Shown here in pieces: positions 34,501 through 43,884 of a stretch of DNA of 64,000 bases; positions within the stretch are counted from its first letter, which is position 1, and each line of letters starts with the position of its first letter. Under the pieces are notes generated by a model that saw only the letters and a program-made list of their open reading frames with translations, was not told the DNA's origin and made no database searches. Source of the DNA: Haloferax elongans ATCC BAA-1513 (lineage in GTDB: Archaea > Halobacteriota > Halobacteria > Halobacteriales > Haloferacaceae); contig NZ_AOLK01000015.1 of NCBI RefSeq assembly GCF_000336755.1, positions 266,541 through 330,540 on the forward strand. The letters run 5' to 3'. Both the position numbers and the translations under genes were made by a program.

Positions 34501-35340
34501 TTAGATACCGGTAACTGCGCGCAGCGCGAACAGCGCGTTTTCCTTGCGCTCGCGCACGCGACGGTAGAAGTACTGGAACCACTTGTCACCGTAGGGGACG
34601 TACTGCCACATCTCGACGTCGTCGGCGACGAGGTCACGCTGTGCGTCTTCGCGGACGCCCATCAGCATCTGAACCTCGTACGGCGTCCCGTACTGTCCGT
34701 GGAGGTCGTGTGCGTGCGACAACATCGATGGGTCGTGGCTGCCGACGGCGATGCCGTTGTCGAACTCGGTGAACATGTATTCGAGCAGTTCTTTGTACAC
34801 CTCGTCGACCTTCGCTTTCTTCTTGTAGGCGACCGACGCCGGTTCGTTGTACGCACCTTTGACGAGACGGACCTTTCCAGGGACGTCCGCGAGGCGTTCG
34901 AGGTCGTCGGGCGTTCGCTTCAGGTTCGCCTGCACACAGACGCCGACGTTGCCGTCGGTCTGGTGTCCGAGGTCGTCGACTGCGTCGAGCGTTACGTCAG
35001 TCGTCGTATAATCTTCCATGTCGACCCAGACGAATACGTCGTCCTCTGCGGCGGCACCGACGATGCGGTCGAGGTTTTCGCGGAACACGTCGTCGCCGAC
35101 GTCCAGTCCAATCTGCGATGGCTTGACGGAGATACAGCCATCGAGGCCGGACGCTGCAAGTTGTTCGACGAGCGAGACGTACGCGGCTGCGTCTTCGTCG
35201 GCTCCTTGGCGAGCACTGTAGTGCTCTCCGAGGAGGTTCAGTATTCCACAGATGCCGTCACGGTTCAGCGACTCGACGTGCGAGAGCGCGTCGTCAGCCG
35301 TCTCACCCGCCACGAAATTGTTCGCGATGGGGGGAATCAT
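34501..35340 (-). CDS. Proline dehydrogenase
   Basis: 279 aa FAD-dependent TIM-barrel enzyme oxidising L-proline to P5C. Landmarks: ISVKPSQIGLD, WVDMEDYTTTD, VCVQANLKRTPDDL, RLVKGAYNEP, AVGSHDPSM, QMLMGVREDAQ and the C-terminal R-x2-RER of the active-site helix (YRRVRERKENA). This is the monofunctional size, so the dehydrogenase step for P5C is carried by the separate aldehyde dehydrogenase. Convergent with the HTH gene by 15 bp. Confidence 0.93.
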   Translation of the reverse strand: MIPPIANNFVAGETADDALSHVESLNRDGICGILNLLGEHYSARQGADEDAAAYVSLVEQLAASGLDGCISVKPSQIGLDVGDDVFRENLDRIVGAAAEDDVFVWVDMEDYTTTDVTLDAVDDLGHQTDGNVGVCVQANLKRTPDDLERLADVPGKVRLVKGAYNEPASVAYKKKAKVDEVYKELLEYMFTEFDNGIAVGSHDPSMLSHAHDLHGQYGTPYEVQMLMGVREDAQRDLVADDVEMWQYVPYGDKWFQYFYRRVRERKENALFALRAVTGI

Positions 35341-35492
35341 CGAATCGGTCTACTTTGAGTGTGTGCCTAAAGGGTATCCCTACCAAATTATTCTGCCCGG
35401 AAATTATCGAATCAAAACACGTAATCGGTCGACAGAGCTTGGATCAAGCTATCACCGACCATGGGCGGTTACAGGTATATCTACGACAATCG

Positions 35493-36836
35493 TTGAGGAT
35501 TCCTTGTTATGATACCGCAAGACAGGATCGTAGAACACTGCTGAAGCTGTCAGGTCTTTCACTCGTCGGGGCAACCGCGGGCTGTCTCGAAAGCGACGAG
35601 GAATCGACACCCACCGACTCGAACGGTGGCGGTGGCGGTAGTGACGGCGGCGACGGCGAGGACACCACAACCGCAAGCGACGACGGTGGAAGCATGTCTT
35701 CCTACACCATCGGGATGGTCGACTCGCTCACAGGGTCGCTCGCGCCGTATGGTGAACGGAACACGCGCGGTCGCAAGCTGGCAGTCGAAGCAATCAACGA
35801 AGTCGGTATCGGCGAAGACGAGACGCCACTCAACATCGCCGTCGAGGACGACGAGAGTACGAATCAGGGCGGCGTCAACGCGGCGCAGAAGCTCGTCAAT
35901 CAAGACGGCGTCCCACTGCTCATCGGGTCTGTCGGGTCCGGTGTCTCCATCGCCATCCACGACAGTGTCGTGAAGGGCTCCGGTGTCGTCCAAATCAGCC
36001 AGAACAGTACGAGTCCCGAACTGACGTCGCGCCCGGAACTGCTCCGTATGAGCCCGTCCGGTGCAGCCAAGGGGAAGGCACTCGCCAACCTCGTCAACGA
36101 TGACGGCCACGACACCGTCGCCGTGACGTGGATTAACAACGACTACGGGACCGGCCTCTCCGACGTGTTCGCCGAGACGTTCGAATCCGAACTCGACGGG
36201 ACCGTCGAATACAACCAACCCCACGACCAGGGGCAGTCGTCGTACAGTGGGATTCTCACCGAGATGGCCTCGACGGACGCCTCTGCGTGGGTGTTCATCA
36301 CCTACGCGAACGAGTTCACCGTGATGGCCAACGAAGGGTTCGACCAGGGCTACAACACGCAAGTCGACTACTACGGTGCCGAGTCGACCATCGCCGACTC
36401 CATCATCGAGAACACCCCGGCAGGCAGCATGGATGGCATGAAGGGTATCACCGAGAGCGCCCCGAGTGACCAAGACAACTACCAGAACTTCGTCTCCGAG
36501 TTCGAATCGGCCTACGACGCGTCGCCGACAGTGTGGTCTGCGTACGCCTACGACGCTGTCACCGTCGCCGCACTCGCCATCGAGGCCGCTGGCGAATTCT
36601 CGAGTGACGCCCTCGCGGAAGTCGTCCGCGACGTGACTCGGCCAGATGGCGAGGAAGTCTTCAACTTCGCCGAGGCTGTCGAGATACTCCGCGACGGAGG
36701 CTCGGCGAGCGACATCAACTATCAGGGCGTCAGCGGTCCTGTCGACCTCGACGAGAACGGCGACCCGCCGGGCTTCTACCAAGTCTACAGCGTCGCGGAC
36801 CACAGCTACGAATTCGGCGACTACATCACCAGCTAG
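35493..36836 (+). CDS. Branched-chain amino acid type ABC substrate-binding lipoprotein
   Basis: About 447 aa if started at TTG 35493. N-terminal Tat-lipoprotein signal: twin Arg in QDRRTLLKLSG, hydrophobic stretch and lipobox GATAGC; then an acidic Gly/Ser linker and a Peripla_BP_6 (LivJ-type) domain, YTIGMVDSLTGSLAPYGE to YDAVTVAALAIEAAG. Secreted by Tat and anchored by a lipid on Cys. Start is uncertain: no in-frame ATG, and ATG 35509, spaced about 30 bp from TATATC, is in another frame. First gene of the liv operon. Substrate may be branched-chain or other amino acids. Confidence 0.87.
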   Translation: MRIPCYDTARQDRRTLLKLSGLSLVGATAGCLESDEESTPTDSNGGGGGSDGGDGEDTTTASDDGGSMSSYTIGMVDSLTGSLAPYGERNTRGRKLAVEAINEVGIGEDETPLNIAVEDDESTNQGGVNAAQKLVNQDGVPLLIGSVGSGVSIAIHDSVVKGSGVVQISQNSTSPELTSRPELLRMSPSGAAKGKALANLVNDDGHDTVAVTWINNDYGTGLSDVFAETFESELDGTVEYNQPHDQGQSSYSGILTEMASTDASAWVFITYANEFTVMANEGFDQGYNTQVDYYGAESTIADSIIENTPAGSMDGMKGITESAPSDQDNYQNFVSEFESAYDASPTVWSAYAYDAVTVAALAIEAAGEFSSDALAEVVRDVTRPDGEEVFNFAEAVEILRDGGSASDINYQGVSGPVDLDENGDPPGFYQVYSVADHSYEFGDYITS

Positions 36837-36888
36837 ACATGCACGTAGGGACCGAGCGCCAACTGACCGATTTCGGAGGGGTGGCGCA

Positions 36889-37830
36889 GTGATACCACTT
36901 CAAATCAGCCCCTTCCAATATATCGTCAACGGCGTGGTGTTTTCGAGCATCATCGTGCTCGCGGCCATCGGCCTGTCGTTAGTCTACAGCATCGCCGACT
37001 TCGCGAACTTCGCTCACGGAGACCTGATGACCGTCGGGGCATTCTCAGGGTTGTTCTCGGTGGCCATCTTCCGCCCCATGCTCGGCGATGTAGGCCTGTT
37101 CGGCCTCCCGCTGTGGTTCTTCCTCGCGCTCGCATTCGGGATGGTCGCCGCAGCAGTCATCGCCGTCGTCACCGACCGCATCATCTACCAACCGATGGAA
37201 GACTCGGGGTCTATCGGACTACTCATCACGAGTATCGGTGTGGCGCTCGTCTACCGGGCGTCGATATTCCTGTCGTTCGGGTCTGACTCCGAGCGCTACG
37301 GCGTCGCCCGACAGGGACCGATTCCGTGGATTCGCGAGTCGTTCGGCGTCGCGATCACGCCGCGGAACTTCGTCGTCGTCATCCTCGCGACGGTGCTCGT
37401 AACCGGACTCCACCTGACCCTGACGCGAACCACGTTGGGACGGAAGATGCGCGCGACCGCCGACAACGCGGACCTCGCACGAGTTAGTGGGATTCGAACC
37501 GACGAGGTCATCATCGCGATGTGGCTCATCGGCGGCGCACTCGCCGCCGCGGGCGGCGTCTTCCTCGGATTGGAAGAACTCGTCCGGCCGCGCATGGGCT
37601 TCGACATCCTGCTCATCGTGTTCGCGGCCGTCATCCTCGGCGGCATCGGGTCGGTCTACGGCGCGATGCTCGGCGGCCTCGTCATCGGGATGGTTCACGA
37701 ACTCGTTCCGCTGTTCAATCAGTGGGGCATCATCCCAGTCGGGTCGCGGTACGCCGCTGCAGTTGCATTCGTCATCATGGTCGCAATCTTGCTCGTCAAA
37801 CCGAGCGGAATCGTGGGTGAGAGCGGATGA
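36889..37830 (+). CDS. livH: ABC transporter permease LivH-type
   Basis: 313 aa from GTG 36889, with GGAGGGG 9-15 bp before it. Eight or so TM helices; landmarks are SLVYSIADFANFAHGDLMTVGAF (channel-forming helix) and the EAA-like loop ADNADLARVSGIRTDEV-IIAMWLIGGALAAAGG. It forms the inner-membrane channel with LivM. Overlaps livM by 4 bp. Placed after the binding protein with a 52-bp gap. Confidence 0.92.
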   Translation: MIPLQISPFQYIVNGVVFSSIIVLAAIGLSLVYSIADFANFAHGDLMTVGAFSGLFSVAIFRPMLGDVGLFGLPLWFFLALAFGMVAAAVIAVVTDRIIYQPMEDSGSIGLLITSIGVALVYRASIFLSFGSDSERYGVARQGPIPWIRESFGVAITPRNFVVVILATVLVTGLHLTLTRTTLGRKMRATADNADLARVSGIRTDEVIIAMWLIGGALAAAGGVFLGLEELVRPRMGFDILLIVFAAVILGGIGSVYGAMLGGLVIGMVHELVPLFNQWGIIPVGSRYAAAVAFVIMVAILLVKPSGIVGESG

Positions 37831-38969
37831 GCGTCGCAACCTGGGTGAACGACACACTGGTTCGCGACCCGACAGAGCGGCGTATATTCGCGACGCTCGC
37901 TATCATTACGGCACTGCTCGTCGTCGGCGTCTTCGCCGGCGTCATCGGCCCGCGGTTCCTGTTGTTCCAGGTCGCACTGGTCGGCATGTATGCACTGCTC
38001 TCGTTGGGCCTCAACGTCCAGTGGGGGTACGCGGGTCTCATTAACTTCAGTGTCGCCGCGTTCTGGGGGCTCGGTGCCTACAGCGCCGCGCTCTTGACCG
38101 CGCCAAACTCGCCGCTCGGAATGGGACTCCACCCCATCTTCGGCTTCCTCGCGGCAATCGTCGTGAGTGCGCTCGTCGCGATACTCATCGGTATCCCGAC
38201 GCTCCGCCTGCGCGAGGACTACCTCGCTATCGCCAGTCTCGGACTGGCGGAGGTCATCCGCCTCATCATCCTGAACGAGCGTCAGTGGACCGCGGGGTCC
38301 AGCGGTATCAGCGGCATCCCGTCGCTGCTTGAGTGGCTCCCGCTGACCAGCGCCGCGACGACGGCGAGCATCGTCGTCGTCCTCCTCGCGCTGACGTACC
38401 TGTTCCTCCGGCGCATCCACCGGTCGCCGTGGGGGCGCGTCCTCAGGACCATCCGGTCCGACGAAGACCTCGCGAAGGCGCTCGGCAAGGACACCTACCG
38501 GTTCAAGATGCAGGCGTTCGTCGTCGGCAGCGTCGTCATGGCCATCGCTGGCGCGTTCTATGCGCATCTGAACCTCTACATCGACCCCTCCGACCTCGTT
38601 CCCCTGACGACGTTCTACATCTGGATTGCCGTCATCCTCGGCGGGACCGGGTCGAACCGCGGGGCAGTCGTCGGCGCAGCCGTCGTCATCGCCATCCGTG
38701 AGGGGTCGCGCTTCCTCAACGACATCGCCTTCATCGGCAACTTGGGACTCGACGTGGCACCGCTTCGGTTGCTGTTCGTCGGCATCCTCATCATCCTCAT
38801 CATGCGCTACCGGCAGGATGGACTCCTTCCACCGAAGGACGAGCTCATCTGGCCGTCGGCGCAGAAGGAATCGAGTGCCGCCAGCCGCGGTGCTGCAGCC
38901 TCTGACGGAGGTGTCGTCACAGACGGCACCACGTCGGGCGGACCGTCCGACGGAGGTGAGAACCAATGA
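37827..38969 (+). CDS. livM: ABC transporter permease LivM-type
   Basis: 380 aa. LivM-specific layout: longer N-terminus, GLNVQWGYAGLINFSVAAFWGLGAY, IPTLRLREDYLAIASLGLAEVIR and the EAA-loop segment RTIRSDEDLAKALGKDTYRFKMQAFVVGS. The last 60 residues form a cytosolic acidic Ser/Gly tail, common in haloarchaeal homologues. Translationally coupled with livH (ATGA) and with livG (4 bp). Channel partner of LivH. Confidence 0.92.
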   Translation: MSVATWVNDTLVRDPTERRIFATLAIITALLVVGVFAGVIGPRFLLFQVALVGMYALLSLGLNVQWGYAGLINFSVAAFWGLGAYSAALLTAPNSPLGMGLHPIFGFLAAIVVSALVAILIGIPTLRLREDYLAIASLGLAEVIRLIILNERQWTAGSSGISGIPSLLEWLPLTSAATTASIVVVLLALTYLFLRRIHRSPWGRVLRTIRSDEDLAKALGKDTYRFKMQAFVVGSVVMAIAGAFYAHLNLYIDPSDLVPLTTFYIWIAVILGGTGSNRGAVVGAAVVIAIREGSRFLNDIAFIGNLGLDVAPLRLLFVGILIILIMRYRQDGLLPPKDELIWPSAQKESSAASRGAAASDGGVVTDGTTSGGPSDGGENQ

Positions 38970-39775
38970 GCAACGACGGCGTCTACGAGGGCGCACATCT
39001 CGACAAAGACGACCCGGTATTGAAGACGAGAGGACTTGAGAAAGCGTTCGGTGGGCTCGTCGCCACCGACGACGTCTCCATCGAAATCGAGCGCGGAACC
39101 ATCACGGGGATGATTGGCCCGAACGGCGCGGGGAAGTCCACGCTGTTCAACCTCATCTCCGGGTTCTACGAGGCCGACGCAGGGAGCGTGTTCGTCAACC
39201 AGACTGACGTGAGCGACATGACGCCGCCCGAGCGCGCCCACGAAGGACTCGTTCGGACGTTCCAGACGCCACGTCGCCTCGAAGGGATGAGCGTCCGCGA
39301 AGCGATGCTCGTCGGCCCCGGTCCACAGACCGGTGAGTCGATTTTCCCGCTTTTCTTCTCGGCGGACGACGTGACCCGAGAAGAGCGCGCGAACCTCGAA
39401 CAGGCAGAAGAGCTGCTCGAACGCTTCGAAATCTCCCACCTCATCGACCAACCGTCGACTGACCTCTCCGGTGGGCAGTTGAAGCTCGTCGAGTTGGCGC
39501 GGGCCTTCACGACGAATCCCGACATCCTGCTCCTCGACGAGCCTGTCGCCGGTGTCAACCCGACACTCGCAAACGACATCAAGCGGTTCATCCGCGAACT
39601 CAACGAGGAGGGTCAGACCTTCCTCATCATCGAACACGACATGCCATTTATCATGGACCTCGCCGACCCCATCATCGTCCTCGACCAGGGGCGCGTACTG
39701 ATGGAAGGCTCGCCGAAGGAAGTTCGTACGGACGACCGCGTTATCGAGGCGTACCTCGGAGGTGCTGGCCCATGA
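38966..39775 (+). CDS. livG: ABC transporter ATP-binding protein LivG-type
   Basis: 269 aa. Walker A GPNGAGKST, Q-loop region VRTFQTPRRLEG, signature LSGGQLKLVELARAF, Walker B DILLLDEP and switch His in IIEHDMPFIM. The typical LivG insert between Walker A and the signature carries the long helical segment TREERANLEQAEELLERFEIS. Energises import with LivF. Overlaps livM and livF by 4 bp each. Confidence 0.93.
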   Translation: MSNDGVYEGAHLDKDDPVLKTRGLEKAFGGLVATDDVSIEIERGTITGMIGPNGAGKSTLFNLISGFYEADAGSVFVNQTDVSDMTPPERAHEGLVRTFQTPRRLEGMSVREAMLVGPGPQTGESIFPLFFSADDVTREERANLEQAEELLERFEISHLIDQPSTDLSGGQLKLVELARAFTTNPDILLLDEPVAGVNPTLANDIKRFIRELNEEGQTFLIIEHDMPFIMDLADPIIVLDQGRVLMEGSPKEVRTDDRVIEAYLGGAGP

Positions 39776-40509
39776 CGGAACGAGCACTCGACGTGAGCGG
39801 CGTCGACAGCGGGTACGGAGAAGTGCAGGTCCTCCGCGACCTCAATCTCCACCTCAACGACGACGAAATCGTCTGTATCATCGGCCCGAACGGTGCCGGG
39901 AAGTCGACGGTCCTCAAGACCGTCTTCGGCCTCCTGAAGCCGTGGACCGGCTCGGTGGACCTCTCCGGAAAAGACATCACCGGCGAAGACCCTGCTGACC
40001 TCGTCCGAACCGGCATGGGATACGTCCCGCAGGTTGACAACGTGTTCTCGTCGCTCACTATCGAGGAGAACCTCCGCATGGGCGGTGTCGCCCGTTCCGG
40101 AGGACTCGACGAGCGAATCGAGGAACTGTACGACCAGTTCCCGATTATCGACGAAAAGCGGACCGCGAAGGCGAAGACGCTCTCGGGTGGTCAACGACAG
40201 GTGCTCGCGTTCGCGCGTGCGCTCGTCATGGAACCCGAAGTGCTCCTCATCGACGAGCCGTCCGCTGGCCTCGCACCGAACATCGTGCAGTCGGTGTTCG
40301 AAGACGTACAGAAGGTGAACGAACTCGGAACGGCGGTCCTCATGGTCGAGCAGAACGCTCGCGAGGGCCTCGCCATCTCCGACCGCGGCTACGTCCTCGA
40401 CCAGGGGACAGTCGCCTACGAGGGCGACGCCGACGGACTCCTCGACGACCCCGAAGTCTCGCGCCTCTACATGGGTGGTGCGGACTACGAGGGCGTCGAA
40501 GACCTGTAA
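39772..40509 (+). CDS. livF: ABC transporter ATP-binding protein LivF-type
   Basis: 245 aa. Walker A GPNGAGKST, Q-loop GYVPQVDNVFSSLTIEENL, signature LSGGQRQVLAFARAL, Walker B EVLLIDEPSAGLAP and switch region VLMVEQNAREGL. LivF-type short form without the LivG insert. Last gene of the five-gene operon; the two ATPases form a heterodimer. T-rich ATTTTTTCG about 20 bp downstream could act as a terminator. Confidence 0.93.
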   Translation: MTERALDVSGVDSGYGEVQVLRDLNLHLNDDEIVCIIGPNGAGKSTVLKTVFGLLKPWTGSVDLSGKDITGEDPADLVRTGMGYVPQVDNVFSSLTIEENLRMGGVARSGGLDERIEELYDQFPIIDEKRTAKAKTLSGGQRQVLAFARALVMEPEVLLIDEPSAGLAPNIVQSVFEDVQKVNELGTAVLMVEQNAREGLAISDRGYVLDQGTVAYEGDADGLLDDPEVSRLYMGGADYEGVEDL

Positions 40510-40570
40510 GGAACGTCTCCGCCGCGACCATTTTTTCGCACGAAACGGGCGTGCTGTCTCCGTCGAGTCG

Positions 40571-41368
40571 TCAGGACGCGCGCGTCTCTATCTGCCCTTT
40601 GAGCGCCGCGGCGTCGAAGTCGTGGTCGGGGCGGATGTTGACGAAATCGAGGAAGTCGACCGCATCGAGCAGCGCGTCTGTTCCGTACGATTCGACGGCC
40701 GCATCGACTGCTTCCTTCGGGCCGATAAGCGGTTCCAGCGCGGCGAGCGCGCACGCAAGGTCGTACGACCGCGCGTCGTGCATCCCCTCGTCGTTGACGT
40801 TCGTCGCGTCGATGAAGTAGATACCATCGTCGCGGACGAGGACGTTCTCGGCTCGAAGGTCGCCGTGGGCCAAGTGGTTGTCGTGCATCTGGCGGAGCGA
40901 CGCAAACAGCTCAGGGGCCAACGAGACAATCTCGCTTCGCGGGGCCGAATCGAGGGTGTGGAAGTTCGGGAGATATTCGAGGACGAGAACGCCCAGCCCC
41001 TCGACTTCGAAGGCTTCGACCGGTGCCGGTGCCTGTAGGCCGATGTCTCTGAGGTGCTTCGTCGCTTCGAGTTCGTGTTCGGCCATCTGCAGAGGCGTCC
41101 CGAAGTGCTCGAAGAAGCCTTCTGTCCCGCTGGAGAACGCACCGAGATTCCGCCCCGTGGTGAAAAGCGAGTGAACGAGCGAGTTCTGTCGTGAGATAAC
41201 CTTCACGAACCACTCGTCGTTGACGACCATCGGGGTCGAAAGCCAGTTGTCCGCCTCCAGAAAGCGGATGGAGAGGGTGTCTCGGTCGTACCGCCGTGCG
41301 AGTTCGCGGGCGACCGCCTCGAGACGGGGCCACCCCACACGGCCGCGGACGAGCCGGCGGAGGTCCAT
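40571..41368 (-). CDS. RIO-like protein kinase fold protein
   Basis: 265 aa. Kinase-like core: a Lys in WFVKVISRQNS (ATP anchor), catalytic loop HGDLRAENVLVRDD and metal-binding Asp in IYFIDATN (the DFG-equivalent, as in RIO proteins). The N-terminal region (LVRGRVGWPRLEAVA) and the C-terminal helical extension differ from Rio1 and Rio2 of archaea, which carry other N-domains. Probably a small-molecule or protein kinase related to RIO/Bud32; target unknown. Sits alone between the liv operon and uspA. Confidence 0.75.
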   Translation of the reverse strand: MDLRRLVRGRVGWPRLEAVARELARRYDRDTLSIRFLEADNWLSTPMVVNDEWFVKVISRQNSLVHSLFTTGRNLGAFSSGTEGFFEHFGTPLQMAEHELEATKHLRDIGLQAPAPVEAFEVEGLGVLVLEYLPNFHTLDSAPRSEIVSLAPELFASLRQMHDNHLAHGDLRAENVLVRDDGIYFIDATNVNDEGMHDARSYDLACALAALEPLIGPKEAVDAAVESYGTDALLDAVDFLDFVNIRPDHDFDAAALKGQIETRAS

Positions 41369-41406
41369 GCACCCTCGTAAGACGAGGGGTGGCTTAAGAG
41401 CGTGGG

Positions 41407-41844
41407 CTATTCGTCGGCTTGTCTCACCGTCAACACGGGGACCGAAGATCCTCTGACGACACGCTCGGCGACGCTGCCCAGCAAGTACCGGTCGAGTCCG
41501 CTCCGGCCGTGGGTTCCCATCACAACGAGGTCAACCTCGTCGCGCTCGGTGTGTTCGAGGATGACGCTGGCCGGTGTCCCCTCGGCGATGGTTGTCTCGA
41601 TGTCCACGCCCTCGGCTCGCGCCTTGCTCGCGACGTCTTCGAGAACGTTGTTCGCAGTGTCGAACAGCGCGTCTTTGATTCGGTCGGGCGAAAGTGCGGG
41701 TGCGGTGTGGCCGACCTCGCGAACGTCGGCGACGTAGAGTGCGTGCAACGTTGCATCGTACTGGAGTGCGTGCTCGATGGCGTGTTCGAGCGCCGCGTCG
41801 GCACAGTCACTCCCGTCTGTCGGAAAGAGGATATGGTCGTACAT
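41407..41844 (-). CDS. Universal stress protein UspA family
   Basis: 145 aa single Usp domain: HILFPTDGSDCADAALEHAIEHA at the N-terminus, HALYVADV, and the ATP-binding signature MGTHGRSGLDRYLLGSVAERVVRGSSVPVL (G-x2-G-x9-G-S/T). So it likely binds ATP. Cytosolic stress-related dimer; specific role unknown. Monocistronic, minus strand. Confidence 0.93.
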   Translation of the reverse strand: MYDHILFPTDGSDCADAALEHAIEHALQYDATLHALYVADVREVGHTAPALSPDRIKDALFDTANNVLEDVASKARAEGVDIETTIAEGTPASVILEHTERDEVDLVVMGTHGRSGLDRYLLGSVAERVVRGSSVPVLTVRQADE

Positions 41845-42007
41845 ACGAGTATATCCGAGAGTGATTCAAAAGAGCCATTTGGCCGTTCCCATGGTGTGGG
41901 ACTCGCGGTCCGACTGGCTCGAAGCGCCTTAGCACCGGGCGCGGACGTGCCCAGAATTCTACATGGTCGTTCGATTACTTTATGTCTCGGACGCGAAAAT
42001 TGCCACC

Positions 42008-43150
42008 ATGGATTTCGACATTCCGGACGAGCACCGGATGATTCGTGACACCGTCCGCGAGTTCTGTGAGGAGGAGATTGCCCCAATCGCACAGGATATT
42101 GAGGACGAACACCGGTTCCCCCAGGAGATTTTCGACCAGTTGGCCGAACTGGACGTCATGGGTGTCCCCGTCGACGCTGAGTATGGTGGTCTCGGCGGCG
42201 ACCAGTTGATGTACGCGCTCGTCGTCGAGGAACTGGGCCGCGTCTCCGGCGGTATCGGTCTCTCCTACGCTGCTCACGTCAGCCTCGCGTCGAAGCCACT
42301 CGACATGTTCGGGACGCCAGAACAGAAAGAAAAGTGGCTCCGCCCCCTCGCGACGGGCGAGCACATGGGTGCATGGGCACTCACCGAACCCGGTTCCGGC
42401 AGCGACGCGAGCAACATGGACACCATCGCCGAGCGCGAGGGTGACGGCTACGTCCTCAACGGAACGAAGCAGTTCATCACGAACGCGAACGTCGCGGGCT
42501 CGGTGCTCGTGAAGGCGGTCACCGAACCCGGCGCAGGGTACGACGGTATCTCGACGTTCATCGTCGACCCAGAGAACGACGACGGCTTCGAAGTGACGAC
42601 CGTCTGGGACAAACTGGGTCTGAACTGCTCGCCGACCTGTGAACTGTCGTTCGACGACTGCTGGATTCCCGAAGACAGACTCCTCGGCGAGGAAGGCGAA
42701 GGCTGGAAGCAGACGATGAAGACGCTCGACGGCGGCCGTATCTCTATCGCGGCGCTCTCGGTCGGACTCGCACAAGGAGCGTACGACCACGCAAAGGAGT
42801 ACGCCGGAGAGCGCGAGCAGTTCGGGCAGTCTATCTCCGAGTTCGACGCCATCCGCGACAAACTCGTCTCGATGTACCGAAAGACCGAGCGCGCCCGCCT
42901 GCTCACACACAAGGCTGCGACGAAGTACGACCAGGGCGAGCGCGTCTCACTCGAATCCGCGCTCGCAAAGCTCGACGGGAGTGAGGCGGCACGAGAAGTC
43001 GCCGAAGACGCAGTGCAAGTCCTTGGCGGCTACGGGTACACCACGGACTTCGCCCCGCAGCGGTTCTACCGCGACGCGAAGCTCATGGAGATTGGAGAGG
43101 GAACGAGCGAGATACAACATCTGGTCATCGGCCGAAATCTCGGCCTTTAG
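42008..43150 (+). CDS. Acyl-CoA dehydrogenase
   Basis: 380 aa from ATG 42008 (MDFDIPDEHRMIRD). Full ACAD fold: helical N-domain, ALTEPGSGSDAS in the FAD-binding beta domain, TVWDKLGLNCSPTCEL, and C-domain QVLGGYGYTTDFAPQRFYRDAK followed by IGEGTSEIQHLVIGR, which carries the family's C-terminal Glu/arginine contacts. It oxidises an acyl-CoA with transfer to ETF; chain length is not deducible. Not in an operon; no beta-oxidation genes are close. Convergent with the ArlD-like gene 24 bp on. Confidence 0.93.
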   Translation: MDFDIPDEHRMIRDTVREFCEEEIAPIAQDIEDEHRFPQEIFDQLAELDVMGVPVDAEYGGLGGDQLMYALVVEELGRVSGGIGLSYAAHVSLASKPLDMFGTPEQKEKWLRPLATGEHMGAWALTEPGSGSDASNMDTIAEREGDGYVLNGTKQFITNANVAGSVLVKAVTEPGAGYDGISTFIVDPENDDGFEVTTVWDKLGLNCSPTCELSFDDCWIPEDRLLGEEGEGWKQTMKTLDGGRISIAALSVGLAQGAYDHAKEYAGEREQFGQSISEFDAIRDKLVSMYRKTERARLLTHKAATKYDQGERVSLESALAKLDGSEAAREVAEDAVQVLGGYGYTTDFAPQRFYRDAKLMEIGEGTSEIQHLVIGRNLGL

Positions 43151-43174
43151 GCCCCGCGGCCCGCACGTCTCGTT

Positions 43175-43618
43175 TTACTCGTCGTCCATCGACGACAAGC
43201 GAACCACGTACGAGAGACTCTGTACGTGGTCTTCTTCTGTCGGTGCGTCCTCGAAATCTGTCGGAGTCGTAAACGAGAGAATGCGCTCTCGAATCGTATC
43301 GTGGGCGTCGTCGCCGACCCACCCGATATCTCGGTAGTACGAGACCATCTCGAGTGAGCCGCGCCCACCGAGTCGTTCGACGAGGTGGACACACCAATCG
43401 AGGAGTACCTGCTCCGCACTCGGGGTGTGCGGTACCGAATCGAGATACGGACGACCGTCAGATGCGACCTCTGCCGTCGCTGCGAGAAGTCGTTGGTACG
43501 CGACGTCGTTCCACTCCTTGTCGACTGGTGCGTCGACCCAATCGAACTCCGCTGGGTTCCGACCGTGAGCGGCGTGACGGAGTTCGTTGACATTATATTG
43601 ACGCGGGTCGAGCGGCAT
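43175..43618 (-). CDS. Free-standing archaellum ArlD/ArlE-domain protein
   Basis: 147 aa from ATG 43618 (MPLDPRQYNVNELR). The C-terminal 95 residues match the ArlD/E (Arch_fla_DE) domain: YLDSVPHTPSAEQVLLDWCVHLVERLGGRGSLEMVSYYRDIGWV, parallel to the C-domain of ArlCE (YLPRLPANYVSEVLVLEWVETLVESGG). ArlC/D/E form the cytosolic ring that links the motor to the switch and CheF. Here the domain has only a short basic/polar head, no ArlC coiled coil. Probably a switch or motor-ring accessory, or an adaptor for another signal. Start codon upstream of the divergent histidine kinase. Confidence 0.85.
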   Translation of the reverse strand: MPLDPRQYNVNELRHAAHGRNPAEFDWVDAPVDKEWNDVAYQRLLAATAEVASDGRPYLDSVPHTPSAEQVLLDWCVHLVERLGGRGSLEMVSYYRDIGWVGDDAHDTIRERILSFTTPTDFEDAPTEEDHVQSLSYVVRLSSMDDE

Positions 43619-43884
43619 ACAGGTCGATGTGCGTTTCTCCGAATTAAGCGTTCGGGCTACCGCGAGTGGCAGTTTCGACGCTTCGTTGACGGTTTTCACG
43701 TCCGAACACGGCCGAAAGTGGTTCGAAACCGACGCAGTTTGTCGAATAAGACGATATCAACTTTGATACCAGAGGCGAACCGCTTAAGTCACACTCTAGA
43801 GACAGCTTCGATATCGTCCCGGTGTGAGGTACACCGGATTATCGAAATCGCATCAGACACTGCTATGCATCGCACGACCCACCC

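Noticed and set aside
37486-37506. GATTCGAACC string resembling a tRNA T-arm inside livH
   Set aside because: No acceptor or anticodon stem can be built around it and it codes for the livH loop (GIRT), so it is chance.
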